Assembly: GCA_013204185.1 (NCBI GenBank)
Contig: JABMOI010000252.1
Coordinates: 1-43,410, forward strand
Length of the DNA stretch: 43,410 nucleotides
From: a bacterium
Lineage (GTDB): Bacteria; Bacteroidota; Rhodothermia; Rhodothermales; UBA10348
Reading direction: 5' to 3'
Shown here: positions 9,252 through 17,842 of the stretch, one piece after another
Layout of the letters: each line of letters begins with the position of its first letter
Numbering within the stretch: the first letter of the stretch is position 1
Notes under the pieces: model-generated
Databases searched by the model: none
What the model saw: the letters and a program-made list of their open reading frames with translations, nothing else
What the model was told of the DNA's origin: nothing
Translations under genes and position numbers: made by a program

Positions 9252-10067
9252 ATGCGACTTACTGATTACGAACGATCTGTACAGCGAGAAATCGAGAAAT
9301 GGCAACATGGCGATGTTTCGCTAGTAGCCCAGGCAATGAATTGGGCGATGGCTCCAATGGACTGGGTGATTGAACGCGTTGTGCCAGAGGAAATTGTTGA
9401 CCAAGCCGATAAAGCGATTTCTCAATTTTTATCGATGTTGAATGTGGGTTCTACCTGGACGTACGATCCAACTGAAGTCTTAAAGTCGGCCAAGAAACGG
9501 GGCATTGACGCGGCGTCTATTGTGGATCTTCAGAGCGCAGATCTTGCCACGCTCGATGGCCTTTCGGAAAGCTATTTTTCGGAAAATGCGATCATGGCCG
9601 CCGTTGAAGGAGGCGGAACCGGTTTAGGGGGAGCTGTTCTCATTGCCGCAGACATTCCGTTACTCTTTGGAATAAACCTTCGTTTGATTCAACAAATTGG
9701 CGCCTCCTATGGCTTTGATGTAAGCGGCCCCGAGTTTGGACCCCTGGTGCTTTCCATTTTCAACGTGGCCTCTTCCGGTTCAAAAGAGTCAAAAAACGCT
9801 TCTTTAAGAGAAATTACCGTAGCCGCAGCCGCCTTGGCGCATGCTTCAGGGTACAAAGGCAGGGTAAGCGGGACGTTCCGCGACCAAAACAGACATCTAC
9901 CAAGAGAGATCGCTAAAAACATTGGCGGGCGCAAAATTGCCCAAATGATTCCTATCGCAGGCGCAGCCATTGGAGCCGGAATCAACTATTGGTTCACAAC
10001 AGAAACAGCCGAAACAGCATTTATGCTGTTCCGCGCGCTGTATATTGAAAGGAAAGAGCGCCTTTAG
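9252..10067 (+). CDS. EcsC family protein
   Basis: YERSVQREIEKW...AVEGGGTGLGGAVLIAADIPLLFGINLRLIQQIGASYGFD...IPIAGAAIGAGINYWFTTETAETAFMLFRALYIERK. ATG at 9252 preferred over TTG at 9231. Confidence 0.85.
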   Translation: MRLTDYERSVQREIEKWQHGDVSLVAQAMNWAMAPMDWVIERVVPEEIVDQADKAISQFLSMLNVGSTWTYDPTEVLKSAKKRGIDAASIVDLQSADLATLDGLSESYFSENAIMAAVEGGGTGLGGAVLIAADIPLLFGINLRLIQQIGASYGFDVSGPEFGPLVLSIFNVASSGSKESKNASLREITVAAAALAHASGYKGRVSGTFRDQNRHLPREIAKNIGGRKIAQMIPIAGAAIGAGINYWFTTETAETAFMLFRALYIERKERL

Positions 10068-10108
10068 CTCCATCACAGCCATTCGGCTGAATCATCGGAA
10101 GCCTTCGC

Positions 10109-11410
10109 ATGCCACTAGTAGCTATAGTAGGTCGCCCCAACGTGGGCAAATCTACGTTTTTTAATCGCCTCACAGAAGAGCGCCAATCCATTGTTCACGA
10201 CCAACCAGGCGTGACCCGTGACCGTATTTATGGCCACGTTGAATGGGGAGGACGCGTATTCTCCATCGTTGATACGGGCGGATTTGTACCCAACTCTGCC
10301 GATCGGTTCGAAGCAGCTATTCGTGAACAGGTCCACCTGGCCATCGAAGAAGCCGACCTGATCTTGTTTGTGAACGATGTGACTACGGGTGTAACGGATC
10401 TGGACCAAGAGATGGCTGCTGTGCTCAGGCGTTCAGACAGGCCCGTTTTGGTTGTCGGAAATAAGGCGGACAATGACGAACGCCGCTGGGAAGCCCATTC
10501 GTTGTACGAGTTGGGTTTTGATCACGTGTATGCGCTGAGTTCCATAAACGGGATGGGAACGGGAGACCTTCTAGATGCAGTTATCGCACAGTTACCCGAG
10601 GGTGAAGAGGAAGGTCAAGACGATCGTACGCGTATTGCCATTATTGGCCGTCCGAATGTGGGTAAGTCCTCGCTTACCAATGCGCTTCTTGGAAAGGATC
10701 GCTCTATTGTGACAGAAATTAGTGGTACGACGCGTGATTCGATTGACTCGACACTTAAATACCACGGCAGAGAAATTGTGTTGGTAGACACAGCTGGCCT
10801 TAGAAAGCGGGCACGAGTCAAGGAAAACGTTGAGTTTTACGCCTATTTGCGTACTGAACGAGCCATTGAGTCGTGTGACGTGGCCATCCTCTTGCTCGAC
10901 GCCACCGAACCGTTGGAGTCGCAGGATATCAAAGTCCTGGCCCAAGCCGAACAAATGAAGAAAGGCTTGATCGTAGCCATCAACAAATGGGACTTGATTG
11001 AAAAAAATACCAAGTCGGTTGAGGAATACGAGAACATGATCAAAGACCGGCTGCGTACGCTTGATTACGTGCCCATTTTGACTATTTCAGCCGTCACCAA
11101 GCAGCGCGTTTTCAAGCTGTTGGACAAAGCCCTTCACGTAGAAGCTGAACGGCATAAGCGTATTTCAACGTCTGATTTGAACGAATTCTTGGCAACAGTG
11201 ACTGAGCGCCATGCGCCACCGTTGTATCGAAATCAGCGAGTTAAAATTAAGTACGTCACCCAGGTTCGCACGGCGCCGCCGGTGTTCAACTTCTTTTCCA
11301 ACTATGCAAAGGGCATTTCTGATGCATACCAGCGCTATTTGGAAAATCAGCTTCGGATTTGGTATTCGTTTGAAGGCGTTCCAATCAAAATGGTATTCAA
11401 GCAAAAGTAG
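10109..11410 (+). CDS. der: Ribosome biogenesis GTPase Der (tandem G domains)
   Basis: Two GRPNVGKS P-loops, DTAGL motifs, NKxD motifs, C-terminal KH-like domain. Confidence 0.98.
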   Translation: MPLVAIVGRPNVGKSTFFNRLTEERQSIVHDQPGVTRDRIYGHVEWGGRVFSIVDTGGFVPNSADRFEAAIREQVHLAIEEADLILFVNDVTTGVTDLDQEMAAVLRRSDRPVLVVGNKADNDERRWEAHSLYELGFDHVYALSSINGMGTGDLLDAVIAQLPEGEEEGQDDRTRIAIIGRPNVGKSSLTNALLGKDRSIVTEISGTTRDSIDSTLKYHGREIVLVDTAGLRKRARVKENVEFYAYLRTERAIESCDVAILLLDATEPLESQDIKVLAQAEQMKKGLIVAINKWDLIEKNTKSVEEYENMIKDRLRTLDYVPILTISAVTKQRVFKLLDKALHVEAERHKRISTSDLNEFLATVTERHAPPLYRNQRVKIKYVTQVRTAPPVFNFFSNYAKGISDAYQRYLENQLRIWYSFEGVPIKMVFKQK

Positions 11411-11506
11411 GCTGCTCGATGGGTCCATCTGTCCTTTCCTGGCTGCCACCTCCCTTGAATCGTTTTTGAATTCACCTGAGAGTGAATCGGAATGCAACAA
11501 ATGCAC

Positions 11507-11514
11507 TATATTTG
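11507..11514 (+). promoter_or_regulatory. Candidate Bacteroidetes-type -7 element (TATATTTG)
   Basis: TATATTTG matches TAnnTTTG, 37 nt upstream of the nuoI ATG; the -33 TTTG partner is not clear. Confidence 0.3.
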
Positions 11515-11550
11515 ATCCTTCGGTATTTCGATTCTAGATCCTACGTCAAC

Positions 11551-12180
11551 ATGGCCGGCACACCCGTAAATACAGCCCGTAAAAACGAGCGCACCCTCAA
11601 TTTTTGGGAGAGAATGTATCTTCCAGAAGTATTTAAAGGGCTTGGCTATTCGTTCAGGAAGATGGTCAAGGAACCGGTATACACGTTTCAGTATCCAGAA
11701 GAGCAATGGTATCCAAACGATAGCTACCGCGGCCGCCCTGTATTGGTTGAAGAAGAAGGAAAGGCTCGCTGCGTTTCATGCAACTTGTGCGCCCGCGCAT
11801 GTCCTCCCATGGCCATCTCTATGCAGAGCCAAGAAATGGAAGGTCCGAAAGAGCGCGAACCAAAATGGTTCGAAATAAACATGTTGCGCTGCATTTACTG
11901 TGGTTTTTGTGAGGAAGTATGTCCTGAAGAAGCCATTGTGATGTCAAAAGAATATGATTTGACGTTTCAGGATCGGGATGAAGCAATTTTTGGTATGGAG
12001 CGATTGCTCGTGCCAAAAGAACGATTGGCCGATCGGCTGGATTTCTTGCATTCTCGCCAGAATCCTCAGTTTGGAAATGACGTCTGGGACTACCAGCGTT
12101 CCAACAATCGTCACTCATTGAAAGACAGTGCTTTCTTGGCAGGTCTAGCGCGCGAAATGGACGCGACAGCCAGTCACTAA
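11551..12180 (+). CDS. nuoI: NADH-quinone oxidoreductase subunit I (2x[4Fe-4S])
   Basis: Two ferredoxin clusters [12 protein letters not shown] and [12 protein letters not shown] in a NuoI-type sequence ([28 protein letters not shown]-like KEYDLTF). ATG at 11551 preferred over the upstream in-frame start at 11482. Confidence 0.93.
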   Translation: MAGTPVNTARKNERTLNFWERMYLPEVFKGLGYSFRKMVKEPVYTFQYPEEQWYPNDSYRGRPVLVEEEGKARCVSCNLCARACPPMAISMQSQEMEGPKEREPKWFEINMLRCIYCGFCEEVCPEEAIVMSKEYDLTFQDRDEAIFGMERLLVPKERLADRLDFLHSRQNPQFGNDVWDYQRSNNRHSLKDSAFLAGLAREMDATASH

Positions 12181-12199
12181 AAGACAAAACACCACTCGC

Positions 12200-12658
12200 A
12201 TGTCTGAATCGGCCCATTTTTCCTCGAAAAACACGGCCATAGTCGAGCAGCTGGCTTATTTAATTGACGAATTAGAAGCCCAGCGCCCTTGGATTACTCG
12301 GATTCCAGAGTTTCAGCTCACGGGCAAGCCCATGGATTCGACGCCGTCTTTGCTTGAGATGTACATCGAAATGTCTCGAATGGAATGGGATGAGTTTCTT
12401 CCAAGCCTAGGAGTCCCCAATCAACCTGGAAAAGACGACCCTTCCAGTATTTCAGAGGTCTTGGATCACATACAGGAAGGACGTCGTGCGCTCGTAAGCA
12501 AACTTGAAGCGACGCCCAGTAGTGACTGGTCCGATCTCGTCGAAGGCACCGACACCGACCTATTCACGTTTGCATTTCAGATTACCCAATCGGATAGTAC
12601 TTTCTTGAAGTCAATCGCAGAGCGACTACACGAAAGTATGATCACCTTCTCTCGGTAA
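12200..12658 (+). CDS. Hypothetical protein, possibly DinB-like helical
   Basis: 152 aa ORF tightly packed between nuoI and holA; no clear motif. Confidence 0.55.
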   Translation: MSESAHFSSKNTAIVEQLAYLIDELEAQRPWITRIPEFQLTGKPMDSTPSLLEMYIEMSRMEWDEFLPSLGVPNQPGKDDPSSISEVLDHIQEGRRALVSKLEATPSSDWSDLVEGTDTDLFTFAFQITQSDSTFLKSIAERLHESMITFSR

Positions 12659-12693
12659 CGTTTACGGCTAAAGGAAATCCTTATATCGATTTA

Positions 12694-13680
12694 ATGTCCG
12701 ATTTCAAAGACGGACACTTCGAACCGCTGTATCTCATGTATGGCGAGGAACGTTACTTCATTGACCGATTGCAGGAAGCCCTTCTTGAGCACGCTATCGC
12801 GCCTCACGAAAAGGACTTCAACTTAGATATTCTGTATGGGTCGGAAGTAGAAGCACAGGCGGCGCTTGGAGCATGCCGATCGTTTCCTATGATGGCCACA
12901 CGGCGTGTGGTCGTTATTCGCGACTTCGACAAAATGAAAGAGAACGTTCTGTTTAAGGTGTTGGCTCAGCAGCCAAACCCAGCATGCGTCGTTTTCTTAG
13001 CCTGTTCGGGTAAGCCAAATATGAGTAAACACCCATATCGGGCGCTAAAAGAAGGCGGGGTGGCGGTGGAATTTAAGGCCCTCTATCCCAATCAGGTCCC
13101 GAACTGGGTCGAGATTTTAGCCAAAGAGAAAGGGTTTGCGATCGAGTCGAAGGCTGTACATATGCTTGCAGACTACGTGGGTCCTTCGTTGTCTTCCGTG
13201 GCAGCTGAACTGGATAAATTGGCAGCTTTTGTTGGCGATCGAGAAGTGATGACGGCCGAGGACGTTGTACAGGCTAGTGGTCAGACCCGCGACTATAATG
13301 TATTTGAATTACAACGGGTTATAGGTGAAAGACGCCTGGAAGACGCGATGCGAATCTCGGAACGATTGTTGCAGCAGTCCTCATCAAGCAGTGGCGAAGC
13401 GAATCGCATCGTTTCTGTCCTGACATCGTTCTTTATAAAACTGTGGCAACTGACAGGATTGCAGGCCGGGCGGGTTCCCGAAAACAGGATGGCTCCTTCT
13501 ATCGGGGTTTCACCCTACATTTTAAAGGAGTATCTTAGCTCGCTGCGACGATATGACAGAAAAGCACTCGATAATGCTCTTTCGTGCCTTTTGGCGGCGG
13601 ATTATGAGCTTAAAGGGGGCAGCCAGCGAAGTGAACGGTTGATTCTCGACCTATTATTTCGCCGGATTCTAGCATCCTGA
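12694..13680 (+). CDS. holA: DNA polymerase III delta subunit
   Basis: PLYLMYGEERYFIDRLQEAL, RVVVIRDFDKMKE, LADYVGPSLSSVAAELDKLAAFVGD, YNVFELQRVIGER; HolA architecture. Confidence 0.93.
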   Translation: MSDFKDGHFEPLYLMYGEERYFIDRLQEALLEHAIAPHEKDFNLDILYGSEVEAQAALGACRSFPMMATRRVVVIRDFDKMKENVLFKVLAQQPNPACVVFLACSGKPNMSKHPYRALKEGGVAVEFKALYPNQVPNWVEILAKEKGFAIESKAVHMLADYVGPSLSSVAAELDKLAAFVGDREVMTAEDVVQASGQTRDYNVFELQRVIGERRLEDAMRISERLLQQSSSSSGEANRIVSVLTSFFIKLWQLTGLQAGRVPENRMAPSIGVSPYILKEYLSSLRRYDRKALDNALSCLLAADYELKGGSQRSERLILDLLFRRILAS

Positions 13681-13868
13681 CGCCACATACTGATGAGGTT
13701 CACTCCTCGTATTGCCCTTTTTGAACAATTTTAGTTCGAATTAACAATATCCCCACAATATGGGACGTTATAAATTCGAGCTGAAACAAATTCGATCTAA
13801 GTGTTACGGACAATATGTCAGTGCTACGAAATATTGACGGGGTAGATCCCGCAGATTACCTATAAACT

Positions 13869-14564
13869 ATGATAAACACCGAAAACGCAGGAAAGCTCAA
13901 GAAGCGGACGCTCACGGTGAAAGCGTCGGAATTCGGTTTGATTGGAAATGTCAATCCGAACAATCGGCATTTTGATGCGCTCAGTCAAATGAGCGATGAA
14001 GACCTCATGTCCCAATTTCAAATGGGGACAGTCGAGGCCTTTGACATTCTTGTTAGTCGCTACAAAGACCCGCTTACTAACTATATCTACCGCTTTCTCG
14101 GGGATATGAAGGAGTGTGAGGATTTGTTACAAGAGACATTTCTTCGGGTCTATAGAAACAGGCATTCGTATCGGCGAATTGCTAAGTACTCGACGTGGTT
14201 GTATACCATTGCGGGTAACCTAGCTCGTTCTGAATATCGTAAGCGCAAGCGTCGTCGGTTGTATTCACTTCAATCAGTGAATCGGGACGATGAAGAGTAC
14301 GAAGTTGAAATTCCGGACGAAACATTCAGCCCAGACAAACACACAGAGTCGACCATCCAGGACTTCTTTATTCAAGAAGCACTGCGTCAGATTCCTGAAG
14401 AGTTTCGTGAAGTAGTCGTTCTTCGAGATGTACAGCAATTAGCTTACGAGGAAATTGCGGACATCACAGGACTGCCTATGGGAACGGTAAAAAGCCGAAT
14501 CAACAGAGGTCGTACTAAACTTCAGAGCTTGTTGAAAGAAGTTTATAGCCCGCTGTCAGATTAA
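13869..14564 (+). CDS. ECF-type RNA polymerase sigma factor
   Basis: Sigma-70 region 2 (DILVSRYKDPLTNYIYRFLGDMKECEDLLQETFLRVYRNRHSY) and region 4 (IPEEFREVVVLRDVQQLAYEEIADITGLPMGTVKSRINRGRTKL). Confidence 0.95.
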   Translation: MINTENAGKLKKRTLTVKASEFGLIGNVNPNNRHFDALSQMSDEDLMSQFQMGTVEAFDILVSRYKDPLTNYIYRFLGDMKECEDLLQETFLRVYRNRHSYRRIAKYSTWLYTIAGNLARSEYRKRKRRRLYSLQSVNRDDEEYEVEIPDETFSPDKHTESTIQDFFIQEALRQIPEEFREVVVLRDVQQLAYEEIADITGLPMGTVKSRINRGRTKLQSLLKEVYSPLSD

Positions 14565-14599
14565 ATATTGTCAGATTAAAATGTTGTCAGATTAAGTTC
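14554..14599 (+). repeat. 15-16 bp tandem repeat, 3 copies (TGTCAGATTAA...), overlapping the sigma factor stop codon
   Basis: tgtcagattaaatat / tgtcagattaaaatgt / tgtcagattaagttc read directly from the sequence; the CDS stop TAA lies in copy 1. Confidence 0.9.
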
Positions 14600-14642
14600 T
14601 GAGCATATTGGTTTGGCGCACGCGTCCAATCAAACGTTTTTT

Positions 14643-14676
14643 AAGAGGGCCGGTGGCATTTGCCACCGGCCCTCTT
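14643..14676 (+). terminator. Rho-independent terminator hairpin
   Basis: AAGAGGGCCGGTGGC-attt-GCCACCGGCCCTCTT perfect 15-bp stem, followed by tgtttgg. Confidence 0.9.
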
Positions 14677-14852
14677 TGTTTGGTCACTATCGCATAACGA
14701 TCATCGATTTCGATTCCGTTATACCCGGCCCCCGAATCAGGCCAATTCGTGTACCTATCCCTTTAATTTCCACCGCGATTATTTAAATGGTATGAGAACC
14801 TTCTTTTAACACATGTGTTGAGAATTAAGAACCCCCCACTTTCCAGCCGTTT

Positions 14853-15473
14853 ATGCCAGAAAGCTACTACCCAGACTATTCAGAACATTCGGACGAACAA
14901 CTCGACGAGCTCCTGTGCGAATACGTCGATGGTACAATGGACCCCACCGTCCGGGCGGCTTTTGAAGAATACCTATCGGTCAATCCAGAGTTGGCCCGAC
15001 ATGCACGCTGCTTGTGTGAGACACGAGTTATGTTGTGCTCTTATGGTTGCCGTCACCCCAAAGAAGAATCGATTCAAGATCAGATTCGAAAGCGGGTTGC
15101 AGGGGAGCTGGTTCGTCAAGATCGAACAGAAGCGATTTTCGTACAGCGTCTCGGTCATGCAGCCATGTTAACTTCAACGGTGAGTTTGGTTGTAATCTTG
15201 GCTATGGTCGCTGGATTTTCGGCTGCGCGTGGAGTGTATTCAGTCAACTCCTCCACTTCGATTGATGAAGACGGATCCATGACCCTTCCGGCCGATGCCT
15301 ACTACAAGCCGGGAGCAGCGGTGCCTCTTGAATGGAGCTCTGATTTGGTCCGTTGGTCGTTTATGGGACCGTCCAGAATCTTGCCTGAGATCGATATGAT
15401 TCCACTCGGATGGAGAGCCGCTCGCTTAGATTCCGTGAGCCGAGTTAGCTATCAGCTCGTAGCCTCACCCTAG
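14853..15473 (+). CDS. Putative anti-sigma factor-like single-pass membrane protein
   Basis: N-terminal LDELLCEYVDGTMDPTVRAAFEEYLSVNPELARHARCLCETRVML resembles anti-sigma/zinc-finger N-termini; one TM segment (AMLTSTVSLVVILAMVAGFSAA); downstream of the ECF sigma gene. Confidence 0.65.
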   Translation: MPESYYPDYSEHSDEQLDELLCEYVDGTMDPTVRAAFEEYLSVNPELARHARCLCETRVMLCSYGCRHPKEESIQDQIRKRVAGELVRQDRTEAIFVQRLGHAAMLTSTVSLVVILAMVAGFSAARGVYSVNSSTSIDEDGSMTLPADAYYKPGAAVPLEWSSDLVRWSFMGPSRILPEIDMIPLGWRAARLDSVSRVSYQLVASP

Positions 15474-15477
15474 TACA

Positions 15478-16809
15478 CTACCGGCAGCCCAAGTCAAGGC
15501 GAGCCAGTGGATCATTGGCCGGTATGCAGCCGCCCGACGGAACGGATGAGGGCTGGTATCTCATTAGATTGGGATCCCTCAACGCGTCCCGAAGAAAAGA
15601 AACGAGGTCAGCTAATTCCCTCGCGCTGAGCGTTAGCGGATGAAACTGACTGGTAACCGTCCCAGCTGGCAAGGAGCGCTCTGGTACGCCAACGGCGTAG
15701 TAGTCTACCACTTCTTTAACAGAGCGGAACGTACCGCCATGGCCTAAGAACGGGGAGTCGTTCATGTTATATAGCTGAGGCACCTTAAACGTGTACTTGG
15801 ACTCGGGTAAGTTTAAAAAGCCGCCCCGCCCCATGGATTCAGTTGGGGGACGCAATACGTTCGGTCCACTTAAATCTGGCATGCCAAGGGAATAAAACGC
15901 CATCGAGTTGAGCGCAGGGCCCGTATGGCAGTCAGAACACTTTCCTGGCCCAAAAAACACCAACGCGCCTCTTTTTTGGGCCTCGGTCATGGCGTTGGAT
16001 TCTCCCTGGAGCCATCGCTGGAACGGAGATTTACTGGCCAAAACAGTGCGTTCAAAAGCGGCTATAGCCAGGCCTGCTTTCTCATCCGAAATCGGTTCTC
16101 CAGGAAATACTCGGTCCCACAATAATCGGTACTCGGAATTAGAACCGACCACCGTTTGCGATATATCGTCCATTCGATGCGTGTTCAAGGCCAGAATGGC
16201 TTGCGTTTCCACACCGTCATAGCCCAGGGCGTTCACGCGTGCATCTCCTTCGGAGTCCCAAAAGGCTTCCGACCCTTGGTTCGGACCGTGGGCTCCCGCG
16301 GCGCCAGACCACAGCATGACGCGTTGGTATGCCGAATTTAGTACGGTTGGAGTACGCAAGGGTTGAACGTCAACTTCGTCCTCGCTATACGCTAACGATA
16401 GCTGCCTCGCCTCGCCTCGCTGACCCCATCCAGAACCGCCATCCCCGATCGCCTGTTGACGTCCCGCCGCAAAGCCCGCTTGTGCGTGATGGCATGTCGC
16501 GCACGAAAACGTGCCTTTTCCAGAATTATGCAGCGCTTTCTGACTTAGAGCGGGATCATGAAACAGGAGTTGACCAAGCAAGACCTTGTCAGTCGTGAGC
16601 GGATTTCGGGGATCTTGAGGAATCTGAGCGAAGTCGTCACTGTTCGGGAGTATAAAGTTGTCTAACCTGCGCTGCCCATCCCGCGTGATCACCAATTCTA
16701 ATTCATCATCCAATTCGCCCTGATCCACGGAGGCGGTGCCAGGCGTATCGCAGGCGGCAAAGAGCAATCCTGTCACTAGAACGTAGGCTATGAGATGGAG
16801 TCGATTCAC
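15478..16809 (-). CDS. Di-haem cytochrome c peroxidase / MauG-family lipoprotein
   Basis: Two haem motifs CATCH and CSDCH; CCP/MauG context (LGQLLFHDPALS, RTPTVLNSAYQ, FKVPQLYNMNDSPFLGHGGTFRSVKEVVDYY); lipobox LLFAAC. Confidence 0.93.
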   Translation of the reverse strand: MNRLHLIAYVLVTGLLFAACDTPGTASVDQGELDDELELVITRDGQRRLDNFILPNSDDFAQIPQDPRNPLTTDKVLLGQLLFHDPALSQKALHNSGKGTFSCATCHHAQAGFAAGRQQAIGDGGSGWGQRGEARQLSLAYSEDEVDVQPLRTPTVLNSAYQRVMLWSGAAGAHGPNQGSEAFWDSEGDARVNALGYDGVETQAILALNTHRMDDISQTVVGSNSEYRLLWDRVFPGEPISDEKAGLAIAAFERTVLASKSPFQRWLQGESNAMTEAQKRGALVFFGPGKCSDCHTGPALNSMAFYSLGMPDLSGPNVLRPPTESMGRGGFLNLPESKYTFKVPQLYNMNDSPFLGHGGTFRSVKEVVDYYAVGVPERSLPAGTVTSQFHPLTLSARELADLVSFLRDALRDPNLMRYQPSSVPSGGCIPANDPLARLDLGCR

Positions 16810-16817
16810 TCGTCTTT

Positions 16818-17594
16818 TTATTGAAACTTGACTTCAAAAATCCAGACCGGTGACCAGTCTGAATAGCCGGCCGCGTTGAGGGATCGAATCTTCCACCAAT
16901 ACGGGTAGGTCAGTACGAGGTCTTCCACGAAATAAGAAGTGGTTTTTAAGCCCTCCAGATCCACTTCGTATAGCAGCATATCCTCGTCAATGGTCACAAC
17001 AAGATGATAGGATATAGCTTCTGGAACAGGATCCCAACGCAGTATGACCGACGTTTCGTGTTCTTTAGATCCGTTCTCGGGAAATACCTGGTTCGGATAG
17101 CTTGGGAAAAAGGCTTGCCTCACGGGGGTGAATGAGTGGATGCTGGACCAAGGCCCCACGACTTCATTTTTTCCGTGCGCCCGGGTGCGCCAAAACAGTC
17201 TAACACCTTGGGTCAATCGATTTACAATATCTTCAGACCTGTCCAGAACCCGAGAATCGTGGATGAGATCAGTAAATTGATGGTTGGTAGAAACCTGTAC
17301 TTCGTATTTTTTCGCATCCGGGATATCGTCCCAGTCCAGCAGCACGGAATCCGCTGTGTCCGATCCATTCAGAGGTAGCAATAGCACCGGCGAGTCTAGC
17401 TCGACGAGCGTTTCAGAGACCGGAGAATCGCATGCGACTCCAAAGAAGCCAACAAAAAAGAGGATGAGAACCTGCCAGTGGACGTTTGAACGGGTCAAGA
17501 ACTGGGGCGAGGGAAGTCGATGGGACGGCCTCTCTGCTTTCATGTTTTGTATGCTGCCTAAAATCATAAGGATCGAGATGGGGCTACGAATCAC
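16818..17594 (-). CDS. Fibronectin type III-domain lipoprotein
   Basis: Repeated FN3-like units (LDWDDIPDAKKYEVQVSTNHQFTDLI...; LRWDPVPEAISYHLVVTIDEDMLLYEV...WKIRSLNAAGYSDWSPVWIFEV); lipobox FFGVAC. Confidence 0.82.
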   Translation of the reverse strand: MIRSPISILMILGSIQNMKAERPSHRLPSPQFLTRSNVHWQVLILFFVGFFGVACDSPVSETLVELDSPVLLLPLNGSDTADSVLLDWDDIPDAKKYEVQVSTNHQFTDLIHDSRVLDRSEDIVNRLTQGVRLFWRTRAHGKNEVVGPWSSIHSFTPVRQAFFPSYPNQVFPENGSKEHETSVILRWDPVPEAISYHLVVTIDEDMLLYEVDLEGLKTTSYFVEDLVLTYPYWWKIRSLNAAGYSDWSPVWIFEVKFQ

Positions 17595-17842
17595 TAAGCA
17601 GACAAGTTAGTCTTAAAACAAACAATTTCTATCGGGTAAACCCTGAAAATGCGTGGGGAATACGATTTGCCCTTGCTAAGTCTGCAAATGAATGGATCTA
17701 GGAATGCCCGAAACATTGATCGTTCAGTTATATTCAGTTTTCTTGGTGGTGCATCATTGTTTTCTGGACCTATGCTCCGGAGTCCGATGCCCTAGATTGT
17801 TTAGCCCCGAACTGTTCGTTAATCAGCACTTGAAGGCCTCAT

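Noticed and set aside
10592-10954. 120-aa minus-strand ORF inside der
   Set aside because: Antisense shadow ORF of a well-supported gene; the other short overlapping ORFs in the track were rejected on the same grounds.
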